A DNA stretch of 64,000 nt from Bacillus_BD sp963708895. GTDB taxonomy: Bacteria > Bacillota > Bacilli > Bacillales > Cytobacillaceae. Below, piece after piece: positions 10,868-19,092 of the stretch. The first letter of the stretch is position 1; each line of letters starts with the position of its first letter. The stretch lies in assembly GCA_963708895.1 (NCBI GenBank), contig CAVPUE010000002.1:62001-126000 (forward strand), read 5' to 3'. The translations under genes and the position numbers were made by a program. A model generated the notes under the pieces. It ran no database searches. It was not told the origin of the DNA and saw only the letters and a program-made list of their open reading frames with translations.

Positions 10868-11332
10868 TTGTTCTCGCAAGCCACATTATTCTTACTATTA
10901 TTATTAGCTATAGGTCTATTTGCCAAAAATAACTCACTAATCTTTGCCGTTGTCTTTTTATTAATCTTGAAATTGATTGGTATGGATTCGAAAGTATTTT
11001 CAACTATTCAATCAAAAGGGATTAATTGGGGTGTAACGGTTATTACAATCGCTGTATTAGCGCCGATTGCAAGCGGGGATATTGGCTTTAAAGATTTATT
11101 AGGAGCCTTTAAATCATCGTATGCTTGGATTGCTCTCATATCTGGAATTTTAGTCGCTTTGTTAGCAAAAGGTGGAGTAACTTTGTTGGCAAAGGATCCT
11201 CATATCACTACTGCACTTGTACTAGGAACCATTATTTCAGTTGCCTTATTTAAAGCAGTGGCTGTAGGGCCGTTAATTGGAGCTGGAATTGCCTATGTAG
11301 CAATGAAAATCGTTGAATTAGTTTCATTTTAA
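10868..11332 (+). CDS. ytwI: DUF441 membrane protein YtwI
   Basis: 154 residues, almost entirely hydrophobic, with four or five membrane spans (FLLLLLAIGLFAKNNSL at the N-terminus). Similar to the DUF441 protein YtwI, which sits between ytvI and citZ in B. subtilis. I chose TTG 10868, preceded by AAGGGAG; an ATG 57 bases upstream lacks a matching ribosome site. Function unknown. Confidence 0.85.
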   Translation: MFSQATLFLLLLLAIGLFAKNNSLIFAVVFLLILKLIGMDSKVFSTIQSKGINWGVTVITIAVLAPIASGDIGFKDLLGAFKSSYAWIALISGILVALLAKGGVTLLAKDPHITTALVLGTIISVALFKAVAVGPLIGAGIAYVAMKIVELVSF

Positions 11333-11662
11333 TTATTGAGTTAATAAATATTTAAAATGAAATTTAAAAATTGTGTAAAGTCAGATAATTATATATAATA
11401 TTACTTGTATGATTTGCCTTTTTATTTTTATGTAAGCATTTTCTTTTGTTTAAACTGAACATCCGCTCAATATGATTGAGATCGTTGTTTGATAAGTAGA
11501 GGGTTGTTTGTAGTTGATTAAAAATGATGTTTTCTATAAAAGTAAAAATTAATTCTGATAATTCTTAATTTAATGAATAATATAGTTATGTATATGAAAT
11601 CTAGGTAGGGGGAAATTTTGAATTTTCATGGGGGAATATATTTAAAAAGGAGTGGATTTTAT
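11333..11662. promoter_or_regulatory. citZ upstream region with a candidate cre
   Basis: 330-base AT-rich gap. TGTAAGCATTTTCT at 11431-11444 resembles a cre with one change in the central CG. In B. subtilis citZ is repressed by CcpA and CcpC; several ATAA-rich near-dyads are present but none is a clean CcpC site. No gene, terminator or MITE seen. Confidence 0.35.
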
Positions 11663-12781
11663 ATGACAGTTACACGTGGCCTAGAAGGGGTGGTTGCAAC
11701 ATCTTCCTCAATAAGTTCAATCATTAATGATACATTAACATATGTGGGGTATAATATTGATGATTTAACAGAGAATGCGAGCTTTGAAGAAGTAATCTAT
11801 CTATTATGGCATAGAAAACTACCTACGAAAGCACAATTAAATGAGTTAAAACAACAACTTAGCTCAAGTGCTGAGCTACCGAAAGGGGTTCTTGATCAAT
11901 TCAAAATGTATCCAATCGATCAGGTACACCCAATGGCTGCATTACGTTCAGCTATTTCCCAATTAGGACTCTATGATCCTGAAGCAGATACAATGAGCCC
12001 TGAGGCAAATTATCGAAAGGCAATCCGCTTACAAGCACAACTTCCAACGATTGTTGCTGCATTTGCACGAATTCGTAAAGGGTTAGAACCGATTGGACCT
12101 AGAGGCGATTTAAGTTTTGCAGCTAATTTCTTGTATATGTTATCTGGTAAGGACCCTGATCCGGTTGCTGAAGAAGCAATGGATAAAGCCTTAATTCTAC
12201 ATGCTGATCATGAATTAAATGCATCTACTTTTACGGCAAGAGTATGTGTGGCCACATTATCTGATATCTATTCTGGAATTACTGCAGCGATTGGTGCCCT
12301 TAAAGGACCGCTACATGGTGGTGCAAATGAAGCCGTTATGAAAATGCTTATGGAAATTGGCTCTCCTGAAAATGTTGAAACCTATATTCATGATAAACTA
12401 GCAAACAAAGAGAAGATCATGGGCTTTGGCCATCGTGTATACAAATATGGAGATCCACGAGCTAAACATTTGAAGTTAATGTCTCAAAAATTAACGACGC
12501 TTACAGGTCAACCGGAGTTCTATGACATGTCTGTTAAGATTGAAAAGATTGTAACGGATGAAAAGAAATTACCGCCAAATGTAGATTTTTATTCAGCTTC
12601 CGTTTATCATAGTTTAGGAATCGATCATGATTTATTTACGCCAATATTTGCCGTTAGCCGTGTTTCCGGCTGGTTGGCACATATTCTAGAACAATATGAA
12701 AATAATAGACTTATTCGTCCCCGTGCTGAATATACTGGACCTGGAATGCAAGAGTACATTCCAATTGAAAGACGTGCATAG
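11663..12781 (+). CDS. citZ: Citrate synthase II
   Basis: Condenses oxaloacetate and acetyl-CoA to citrate. The active-site histidines are visible in HADHELNAST and GPLHGGANE, and MGFGHRVYK is the citrate-synthase signature. Start ATG 11663 (MTVTRGLEGVVATSSS) matches CitZ and follows AAAAAGGAG; the longer upstream reading frame adds 15 unlikely residues. 372 residues. First gene of the citZ-icd-mdh block. Confidence 0.96.
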   Translation: MTVTRGLEGVVATSSSISSIINDTLTYVGYNIDDLTENASFEEVIYLLWHRKLPTKAQLNELKQQLSSSAELPKGVLDQFKMYPIDQVHPMAALRSAISQLGLYDPEADTMSPEANYRKAIRLQAQLPTIVAAFARIRKGLEPIGPRGDLSFAANFLYMLSGKDPDPVAEEAMDKALILHADHELNASTFTARVCVATLSDIYSGITAAIGALKGPLHGGANEAVMKMLMEIGSPENVETYIHDKLANKEKIMGFGHRVYKYGDPRAKHLKLMSQKLTTLTGQPEFYDMSVKIEKIVTDEKKLPPNVDFYSASVYHSLGIDHDLFTPIFAVSRVSGWLAHILEQYENNRLIRPRAEYTGPGMQEYIPIERRA

Positions 12782-12830
12782 TAGATTTTTGATGGTACTT
12801 TAGGATATCATTATATTTATTATGGATAAA

Positions 12831-12869
12831 TTAGAGACTGTACGTTAATATTTTTTAAACAGTCTCTAA
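12831..12869 (+). other. Strong intercistronic stem-loop between citZ and icd
   Basis: TTAGAGACTGT and ACAGTCTCTAA form a perfect 11-bp stem with a T/A-rich 17-base loop, 42 bases before icd. No T run follows, so it looks like an mRNA-processing or stability element rather than an intrinsic terminator. Confidence 0.6.
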
Positions 12870-12910
12870 TCTTACATATTATAGTTTGCAAACTTTGGAG
12901 GAGATCAAAC

Positions 12911-14179
12911 ATGTTAGGAGAAAAAATCACAGTAACAAACGGAGTATTAAATGTTCCAAACAATCCAATTGTTCCATTTATTGAAGGAGACGGTACAGGT
13001 CCTGATATTTGGGCATCTGCTTCAAAAGTGCTAGATGCAGCAGTTGAAAAGGCGTATAAAGGTGAACGCAAAATCGCTTGGAAAGAAGTTTTAGCAGGAG
13101 AAAAGGCATTCAATGAAACAGGTGAATGGCTTCCTAAAGAAACGTTAGAAGTTATTAACGAATATCTAATTGCGATTAAAGGTCCATTAACAACACCTGT
13201 TGGTGGTGGAATTCGTTCATTGAACGTAGCACTTCGTCAAGAATTAGATCTTTATGTATGCTTACGTCCAGTACGTTGGTTTGAAGGTGTACCTTCACCG
13301 GTAAAACGTCCACAAGACACAAATATGGCTATTTTCCGTGAAAATACAGAGGATATTTATGCTGGTGTTGAATATGAACAAGGTTCAGAAGAAGCGAAGA
13401 AGTTAATCAATATTTTACAAAATGATTTTGGCGTAACGAAAATCCGCTTCCCAGAAACTTCTGGTATTGGAATCAAAACCGTTTCACAAGAAGGAACAAG
13501 TCGTTTAGTCCGTGCGGCGATTGAATATGCCCTAAAAGAAGGCAAAAAATCAGTCACTTTAGTACACAAAGGTAATATTATGAAGTTTACTGAAGGTGGA
13601 TTTAAAAAATGGGGCTATGAAGTAGCTGAAAACGAGTATGCTGATAAAGTGTTTACTTGGAACCAATATGACCGCATCAAAGAAGAACAAGGTGTGGAAG
13701 CGGCAAATAAAGCTCAAGCAGATGCTGAAGCAGCTGATAAAATTATCGTTAAAGATTCAATTGCTGATATTTTCTTACAACAAATTTTAACTCGTCCAAG
13801 TGAGTTTGATGTAGTAGCAACAATGAACTTAAATGGGGATTATATTTCTGATGCTCTAGCTGCACAAGTTGGCGGAATTGGGATTGCACCAGGAGCTAAC
13901 ATTAACTATGTAACTGGACATGCTATTTTTGAAGCGACACATGGTACAGCTCCAAAATATGCTGGATTAGATAAGGTAAATCCATCTTCTGTTATTCTTT
14001 CAGGAGTATTATTGTTAGAACATCTTGGTTGGAATGAAGCGGCTAAGATGATCGTAAAATCAATGGAAGATACGATTGCTTCTAAAGTAGTAACATATGA
14101 TTTTGCTCGTCTAATGGACGGTGCGACAGAAGTGAAATGTTCTGAATTCGGTGATGAATTAATCAAAAATATGAAATAA
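12911..14179 (+). CDS. icd: NADP-dependent isocitrate dehydrogenase
   Basis: Oxidative decarboxylation of isocitrate to 2-oxoglutarate in the TCA cycle. Motifs: VPFIEGDGTGPDIW, the regulatory or substrate-binding loop GGIRSLNVALRQ, FRENTEDIYAGVEY and the C-terminal THGTAPKYAG. 422 residues, complete, after a GGAGGAG ribosome site. Lies between citZ and mdh as in B. subtilis. Confidence 0.97.
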   Translation: MLGEKITVTNGVLNVPNNPIVPFIEGDGTGPDIWASASKVLDAAVEKAYKGERKIAWKEVLAGEKAFNETGEWLPKETLEVINEYLIAIKGPLTTPVGGGIRSLNVALRQELDLYVCLRPVRWFEGVPSPVKRPQDTNMAIFRENTEDIYAGVEYEQGSEEAKKLINILQNDFGVTKIRFPETSGIGIKTVSQEGTSRLVRAAIEYALKEGKKSVTLVHKGNIMKFTEGGFKKWGYEVAENEYADKVFTWNQYDRIKEEQGVEAANKAQADAEAADKIIVKDSIADIFLQQILTRPSEFDVVATMNLNGDYISDALAAQVGGIGIAPGANINYVTGHAIFEATHGTAPKYAGLDKVNPSSVILSGVLLLEHLGWNEAAKMIVKSMEDTIASKVVTYDFARLMDGATEVKCSEFGDELIKNMK

Positions 14180-14219
14180 ACGGGAAGAAATTACTTTTCA
14201 GCTTCCTAAGAAGGTCTAA

Positions 14220-14246
14220 TGCTCGCCAAGACTCCAACTGGCGAGA
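14220..14246 (+). terminator. Stem-loop after icd
   Basis: CTCGCCA and TGGCGAG form a 7-bp GC-rich stem with a 10-base loop, followed by a weak T stretch. Likely the end of the citZ-icd transcript or a processing site. Confidence 0.5.
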
Positions 14247-14318
14247 CTAGACCCTTATTATTAAGTTAAAGAGACTGAATATTATTATTTTTGTAAATAA
14301 AATAAATAATCTATCCTT

Positions 14319-14515
14319 TTTTATAAGGCTGTTTTCGTAAAGTTTGTTGTTAAAATCCAAAGACCGATTTTAACGTAGAAAGAGCTATTTTGCGCATTCG
14401 TATTAAGTTTGCAGCTCTTTTCTCAAAATAAAGCCCAATGTCAATGTGAAATAAGGGCGATCAGCTTTTTTTCTCTTCAAAAAGCAACAATGTTTGAGAA
14501 AAGAGCCTTTTATAA
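14319..14515 (-). mobile_element. MITE-like element copy A (inverted), with 8-bp target duplication
   Basis: Element body 14327-14507 (181 bp) begins GGCTGTTTTCG and ends GAGAAAAGAGCC; the reverse complement of the right end reads GGCTCTTTTCTC. TTTTATAA occurs immediately on both sides (14319-14326 and 14508-14515), a perfect 8-bp target-site duplication. Non-coding. It is the reverse complement of copy B on the other side of mdh. Confidence 0.85.
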
Positions 14516-14593
14516 AAACATTAAATACAAGACAAGACTTTGGAACATGGGGAGCAATCAATTTATCAATATAATTAGGGGGAGAGATTTAAC

Positions 14594-15532
14594 ATGGCGA
14601 TTAAGCGAAATAAAGTTTCTGTTATTGGTAGCGGATTTACTGGGGCAACAACGGCGTTATTCATTGCTCAAAAAGAGTTAGGGGATGTTGTGTTAGTTGA
14701 TATTCCACAAATGGAAAATCCCACCAAAGGTAAAGCGTTAGATATGCTCCAAGCAAGTCCTGTACAAGGATTTGATACAAATATAATCGGAACATCTAAT
14801 TATGAGGATACAAAAGACTCTGATATTGTAATTATTACCGCTGGAATCGCTCGTAAGCCTGGAATGAGCCGTGATGATTTAGTTCAAACCAATCAAAAGA
14901 TTATGAAGGCTGTTACAAAAGAAATCGTTAAATATTCTCCAAATAGCACGATCATTGTTTTAACAAACCCAGTTGATGCTATGACTTACACGGTCTATCA
15001 AGAATCAGGCTTTCCAAAAAATCGCGTAATTGGTCAATCAGGAGTGCTCGATACGGCGCGATTCCGTACATTTATTGCTCAGGAATTAAAACTGTCGATT
15101 AAAGATATTACAGGGTTTGTATTAGGTGGTCATGGTGATGACATGGTTCCGCTTGTTCGTTATTCATACGCAGGAGGTATCCCATTAGAAACGTTAATCC
15201 CAGAAGAACGTCTAAATGAAATCGTAGAACGCACTCGTAAAGGTGGCGGTGAAATAGTGAATCTTTTAGGTAACGGTAGTGCCTACTATGCACCTGCGGC
15301 AGCTCTAACCGAAATGACAGAAGCTATTTTAAAAGACCAACGTCGAGTTCTACCTGCGATTGCCTACCTTGAAGGTGAATATGGTTATAGTGGTATTTAT
15401 TTCGGAGTTCCAACCATCATTGGTGGAAATGGAATTGAAAAAGTAATTCAACTTGAACTAACAGATGCTGAGAAAACAGCATTAAATCGTTCTGCAGATG
15501 CAGTAAGGAATGTTATGGCAGTGCTATCTTAA
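14594..15532 (+). CDS. mdh: Malate dehydrogenase
   Basis: NAD-dependent interconversion of malate and oxaloacetate. The Rossmann fold starts VIGSGFTGATTALF, and the active-site region reads VLGGHGDDMVPLVRYSYAGG with the catalytic His. LDH-like MDH class, 312 residues. Ribosome site GGGGAGAG. In this window mdh is isolated from icd by a terminator-like hairpin and MITE copy A, and followed by a terminator and MITE copy B, so it may have its own promoter. Confidence 0.97.
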   Translation: MAIKRNKVSVIGSGFTGATTALFIAQKELGDVVLVDIPQMENPTKGKALDMLQASPVQGFDTNIIGTSNYEDTKDSDIVIITAGIARKPGMSRDDLVQTNQKIMKAVTKEIVKYSPNSTIIVLTNPVDAMTYTVYQESGFPKNRVIGQSGVLDTARFRTFIAQELKLSIKDITGFVLGGHGDDMVPLVRYSYAGGIPLETLIPEERLNEIVERTRKGGGEIVNLLGNGSAYYAPAAALTEMTEAILKDQRRVLPAIAYLEGEYGYSGIYFGVPTIIGGNGIEKVIQLELTDAEKTALNRSADAVRNVMAVLS

Positions 15533-15565
15533 TACTTAAGGTTATCTTTTTAATGTTCACAGATA

Positions 15566-15602
15566 AAAAATTCGGAGAGCTAAAGTCTCCGAATTTTTTT
15601 AA
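15566..15602 (+). terminator. Terminator after mdh
   Basis: AAAATTCGGAGA and TCTCCGAATTTT form a strong stem with a 7-base loop, followed by a T run. Confidence 0.9.
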
Positions 15603-15630
15603 TTATCCTAGAAAAAGTGTATTTTATTAA

Positions 15631-15810
15631 GGCTCTTTTCTCAAACATTGTTGCTTTTGAAGAGAAAAAAGCTGATTGTCCTTATTTCACATTGACATTG
15701 GGCCTTATTTTTGAGAAAAGAGCTGTAAACTTAATACGAATGCGAAAAATAGCTCTTTCTACGTTGAAATCGGCCTTTGGATTTTAACAACAAACTTTAC
15801 GAAAGCAACT
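15631..15810 (+). mobile_element. MITE-like element copy B
   Basis: 180 bp, beginning GGCTCTTTTCTCAAAC and ending near TACGAAAGCAACT; the last bases have drifted from the GCAGCC seen in other copies. Flanks TTTATTAA and TATATTGA agree at 6 of 8 positions, a possible aged target duplication. Contains the internal hairpin around CGGCCTTTGGATTTTAAC. Confidence 0.78.
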
Positions 15811-15945
15811 TATATTGATTTCTAGCCCTTCGTTTGTTAATTTTTGTATTGTACAACATTAAATATTATGTGTATAGTTAAAATTGGATACTTTGGATAG
15901 TTGTTATGGGGTATTATTAAATATTCTATTCAAACGGAGGATTGT

Positions 15946-16665
15946 ATGGGGAAAAAAGTGCTTGTGGTTGATGATGAGAAATCGATTGTAACGTTACTTC
16001 AGTATAATTTAAAGCAGGCTGGATATGAAGTATTAACTGAAATGGACGGGGAAGATGGTAAAAATACCGCTTTAAAAGAAAATCCAGATTTAATTATTCT
16101 TGATTTAATGCTTCCTACTATGGATGGTTTAGAAGTATGTAAACAACTGAGACAGCAGAAAAACTTTACACCAATTTTAATGTTAACGGCAAAAGACGAT
16201 GAATTTGATAAGGTTCTCGGCCTTGAACTAGGTGCTGATGACTATATGACTAAGCCTTTTAGCCCGCGGGAAGTCGTTGCGCGTGTGAAGGCCATTTTGA
16301 GAAGGGCTCAAATTCAAGATGAGTCAGCAGAACAAATGAAACAAAATAGTTCAGACCAGTTAACAATTAGTAATTTAACGATTTATCCTGAACAATATGA
16401 AGCCTATTATGAAGACACATTACTTGAGTTAACACCAAAGGAATTTGAATTGCTTTTATATCTAGCAAAGAATAAAGGTAGGGTTTTAACGCGCGATCAA
16501 TTATTAAGCGCAGTCTGGAATTATGATTTTGCTGGTGATACGAGAATCGTTGATGTTCATATTAGTCATTTACGTGAAAAGATTGAACAAAATACGAAGA
16601 AACCTGTCTATATAAAAACGATTAGAGGTTTAGGGTACAAGCTTGAGGAGCCAAAAGGCGAATGA
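15946..16665 (+). CDS. phoP: Phosphate-response regulator PhoP
   Basis: OmpR-family response regulator. The receiver domain begins KVLVVDDEKS, with the phosphoacceptor Asp in IILDLMLP and the conserved Lys in YMTKPFSP; the winged-helix DNA-binding domain is at about residues 140-235 (LTPKEFELLLYLAKNKGRVL). Start ATG 15946 (MGKKVLVVDDE) follows CGGAGG. Its stop overlaps the phoR start by ATGA, so kinase and regulator are coupled. Controls the phosphate-starvation regulon in Bacillus. Confidence 0.95.
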   Translation: MGKKVLVVDDEKSIVTLLQYNLKQAGYEVLTEMDGEDGKNTALKENPDLIILDLMLPTMDGLEVCKQLRQQKNFTPILMLTAKDDEFDKVLGLELGADDYMTKPFSPREVVARVKAILRRAQIQDESAEQMKQNSSDQLTISNLTIYPEQYEAYYEDTLLELTPKEFELLLYLAKNKGRVLTRDQLLSAVWNYDFAGDTRIVDVHISHLREKIEQNTKKPVYIKTIRGLGYKLEEPKGE

Positions 16666-18428
16666 TCAAATTTCGATCACAAATGTTTTTAACTCTTCTA
16701 GCTCTGCTTGTTATTGTTTTAATAGGAGTTGGACTGATATTAGGCCAATTATTTAAAACCTATTATTTTCAGAATTTTAATGAGCATCTAGAAAAAGAAA
16801 CAAGGCTTGTTGCTGATTATATAGAGGGAATCGGTGGAATTCAATCTTCCAATCGTCAAATCATATCTGATTTCAGTAAGGAATTAGATGCACGAATATC
16901 TATTATTGAATCTGATGGGGAAATAGTGATTGACAGTGGTTATATCAGTCCAAACAATGATGCGGAATTTGAAGAGGTAATTACAAGCATTGTCGAAAAC
17001 AGAAGTCCGTCAGAAGCAAAGATAACATTGTTCCAAGAAATCAAAACCCAATACTACTGGGAACCGATTGATTTGGATGGCGCAAGACAAGGATTTGTCC
17101 TTATCAGTACTAAAATGACCGAGTTAAAACAGGCATACACACATATGTGGTGGTTTTTGACGTTTAGTTTCTGCTTTGCTTTTATTGTGATCCTAATCCT
17201 TGGACGTAATATTATGAATCGATATACAAAACCGATTGAAAGGGCGACGAATGTCGCTTTTGAACTAGCAAAAGGAAATTATCATGCAAGGACGTTTGAA
17301 GATCAAAAGGGTGAAGTTGGGATGTTGAACTCATCATTGAATATCCTGGCTCGTAATTTACAAGATATGATGAAAGCCCATGAAATGCAAAAAGATCGGT
17401 TAAGCACTCTTATTGAAAATGTGGGTAGTGGATTGATTTTAATCGATGGGCATGGCTATATTAATTTAATTAATCGTACGTATAAAGAAGTTTTTGATGT
17501 AAAATCATCAGAATATTTATATAAGCTATATTATGAAGTCATAAAACATAAAGAAGTTAATAAGATTATTGAAGATATTTTTATGACCGAACAAAAAGTT
17601 AGGAAGCAGCTTGTGATCCCTTTGAAAATTGAAAGACGTCATTTCGAAGTTTATGGAGTTCCCATTATTGGAACAAATGATGTATGGAAGGGAATTTTGC
17701 TCGTTTTTCATGATATAACAGAGATTAAAAAGCTAGAACAAATGCGGAAAGATTTTGTTGCAAATGTTTCTCATGAATTAAAAACTCCTGTTACATCGAT
17801 AAAAGGATTTACAGAAACTTTATTAGATGGTGCGATGGAAGAAAAGGAAACGCTGGAATCATTCTTATCTATTATTTTAAAAGAAAGTGATCGTTTGCAA
17901 TCACTCATCTATGACATCTTGGAGTTATCCAAAATTGAAAATGAAGGATTCAGTTTATCCATCCAACATCTAAATTTAATTCTTGTCCTCAGTGAAACCA
18001 TTAAAATTATTGAAGGTAAAGCAACAGAGAAAGGGATTTCCATTACATTTGAAAAACCTTCAGATGAATTATTCATTGAAGGTGATGTTTATAGACTAAA
18101 GCAAGTGTTTATTAATATCATCTCAAATGCTGTGTTATATTCACCTAATGATGGAAAAGTGACTGTTTATCTTGAGGAATCTCCTAAAAAGGTCATTGTT
18201 CATGTGAAAGATACCGGTATGGGAATTGAAAAGACAGAAATTCCAAGAATTTTTGAACGTTTCTATCGTGTGAATAAAGCGAGAGATCGAAATTCAGGTG
18301 GAACGGGTCTGGGGTTAGCGATTGTCAAACATTTAATGGAAGCACATAAAGGAAAAGTAACAGTAAAAAGTGAATTCGGCAAGGGAACGATTTTTAGTAT
18401 TGAACTTTTGAAAAAGTTTCCTAATTGA
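16662..18428 (+). CDS. phoR: Phosphate sensor histidine kinase PhoR
   Basis: Two N-terminal membrane segments (about residues 8-30 and 160-182) enclose an extracytoplasmic sensor domain. These are followed by HAMP, PAS (about 240-350), the HisKA phosphoacceptor motif VSHELKTPVTS and the ATPase domain (NIISNAVLYS, DTGMGIE, GGTGLGLAIVKHL). 588 residues, normal. Autophosphorylates and passes phosphate to PhoP. The 3' end abuts MITE copy C by three bases. Confidence 0.95.
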   Translation: MIKFRSQMFLTLLALLVIVLIGVGLILGQLFKTYYFQNFNEHLEKETRLVADYIEGIGGIQSSNRQIISDFSKELDARISIIESDGEIVIDSGYISPNNDAEFEEVITSIVENRSPSEAKITLFQEIKTQYYWEPIDLDGARQGFVLISTKMTELKQAYTHMWWFLTFSFCFAFIVILILGRNIMNRYTKPIERATNVAFELAKGNYHARTFEDQKGEVGMLNSSLNILARNLQDMMKAHEMQKDRLSTLIENVGSGLILIDGHGYINLINRTYKEVFDVKSSEYLYKLYYEVIKHKEVNKIIEDIFMTEQKVRKQLVIPLKIERRHFEVYGVPIIGTNDVWKGILLVFHDITEIKKLEQMRKDFVANVSHELKTPVTSIKGFTETLLDGAMEEKETLESFLSIILKESDRLQSLIYDILELSKIENEGFSLSIQHLNLILVLSETIKIIEGKATEKGISITFEKPSDELFIEGDVYRLKQVFINIISNAVLYSPNDGKVTVYLEESPKKVIVHVKDTGMGIEKTEIPRIFERFYRVNKARDRNSGGTGLGLAIVKHLMEAHKGKVTVKSEFGKGTIFSIELLKKFPN

Positions 18429-18621
18429 TAAGGCTCTTTTCTGAAATTTTGTTGTTTTTGGAGAGGAAAAAAGCTAATTGTTATTGTTTTTATGTTGAAA
18501 TAGCTGTTTATTTTTGAGAAAAGAGCTGCAAATTTAATTCGAATACACAAATCAGCTTTTTCTACGTTAAAATCGGTCTTTAGATTTTAACAACAAACTT
18601 TACGAAACCAGCCATCGATAA
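18424..18621 (+). mobile_element. MITE-like element copy C
   Basis: Body 18432-18613 (182 bp), GGCTCTTTTCTG to ACGAAACCAGCC. Flanked by ATTGATAA (18424-18431) and ATCGATAA (18614-18621), 7 of 8 identical. Begins three bases after the phoR stop codon. Same orientation as copies B, D and F. Confidence 0.83.
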
Positions 18622-18811
18622 GGCTTTATTCTCAAATTTTGTTGTTTTTGAAGGGGAAAAAAGCTAATTGTTATTGTTTTCATGTTGAAATAGCTGTTTA
18701 TTTTTGAGAAAAGAGCTGTAAATTTAATTCGAATACACAAATCAGCTTTTTCTGCGTTAAAATCGGTCTTTAGATTTTAACAACAAATTTTACGAAAGCA
18801 GCCATCGATAA
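18614..18811 (+). mobile_element. MITE-like element copy D, tandem with copy C
   Basis: Body 18622-18803 (182 bp). Flanked on both sides by ATCGATAA (18614-18621 and 18804-18811). Differs from copy C at roughly ten positions. The two copies share the middle ATCGATAA, giving a 190-bp tandem unit: either one insertion into the duplication of another or a later tandem duplication. Confidence 0.83.
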
Positions 18812-18913
18812 TAAGGGGAAAAGGGATCATTTACACTTTATTAACAATTTATTTATAGTGGGTTTACATTGGATTGTTAAAATAATAAATGAAATACCCC
18901 TTCATCCAAGGAG

Positions 18914-18959
18914 CCAAATAAAAAAGACGGAAGCCTATGCTTCCGTCTTTTTTATTTGG
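18914..18959. terminator. Perfect 20-bp inverted repeat, bidirectional terminator, before polA
   Basis: The arms 18914-18933 and 18940-18959 are exact complements around the loop CCTATG, with A and T runs inside the stem giving terminator form on both strands. The nearest upstream gene end is phoR, about 490 bases away across two MITE copies, so this is probably the original phoR terminator displaced by the insertions. Confidence 0.85.
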
Positions 18960-19092
18960 GTTTTCCCTATTAGTAGTAGAAAACTCGTTATTTTCCATTC
19001 TACGTTTAATCATGATAAACTAGGGAAGAAGGAAATTACATTTGGTCCTATTACATAATAAAGTCTTGTTAATTTGAATGGGGTGTTTGATT

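Noticed and set aside
11380..11590. CcpC sites (ATAA-N7-TTAT) upstream of citZ
   Set aside because: Only imperfect matches in a very AT-rich stretch; cannot be supported by eye.
14409..14681. 90-residue reading frame overlapping MITE copy A and the start of mdh
   Set aside because: It runs through the repeat, lacks a ribosome site and overlaps mdh in another frame; not a gene.
18858..19058. 66-residue reading frame upstream of polA
   Set aside because: It reads straight through the perfect 20-bp terminator stem and has no family resemblance or ribosome site.
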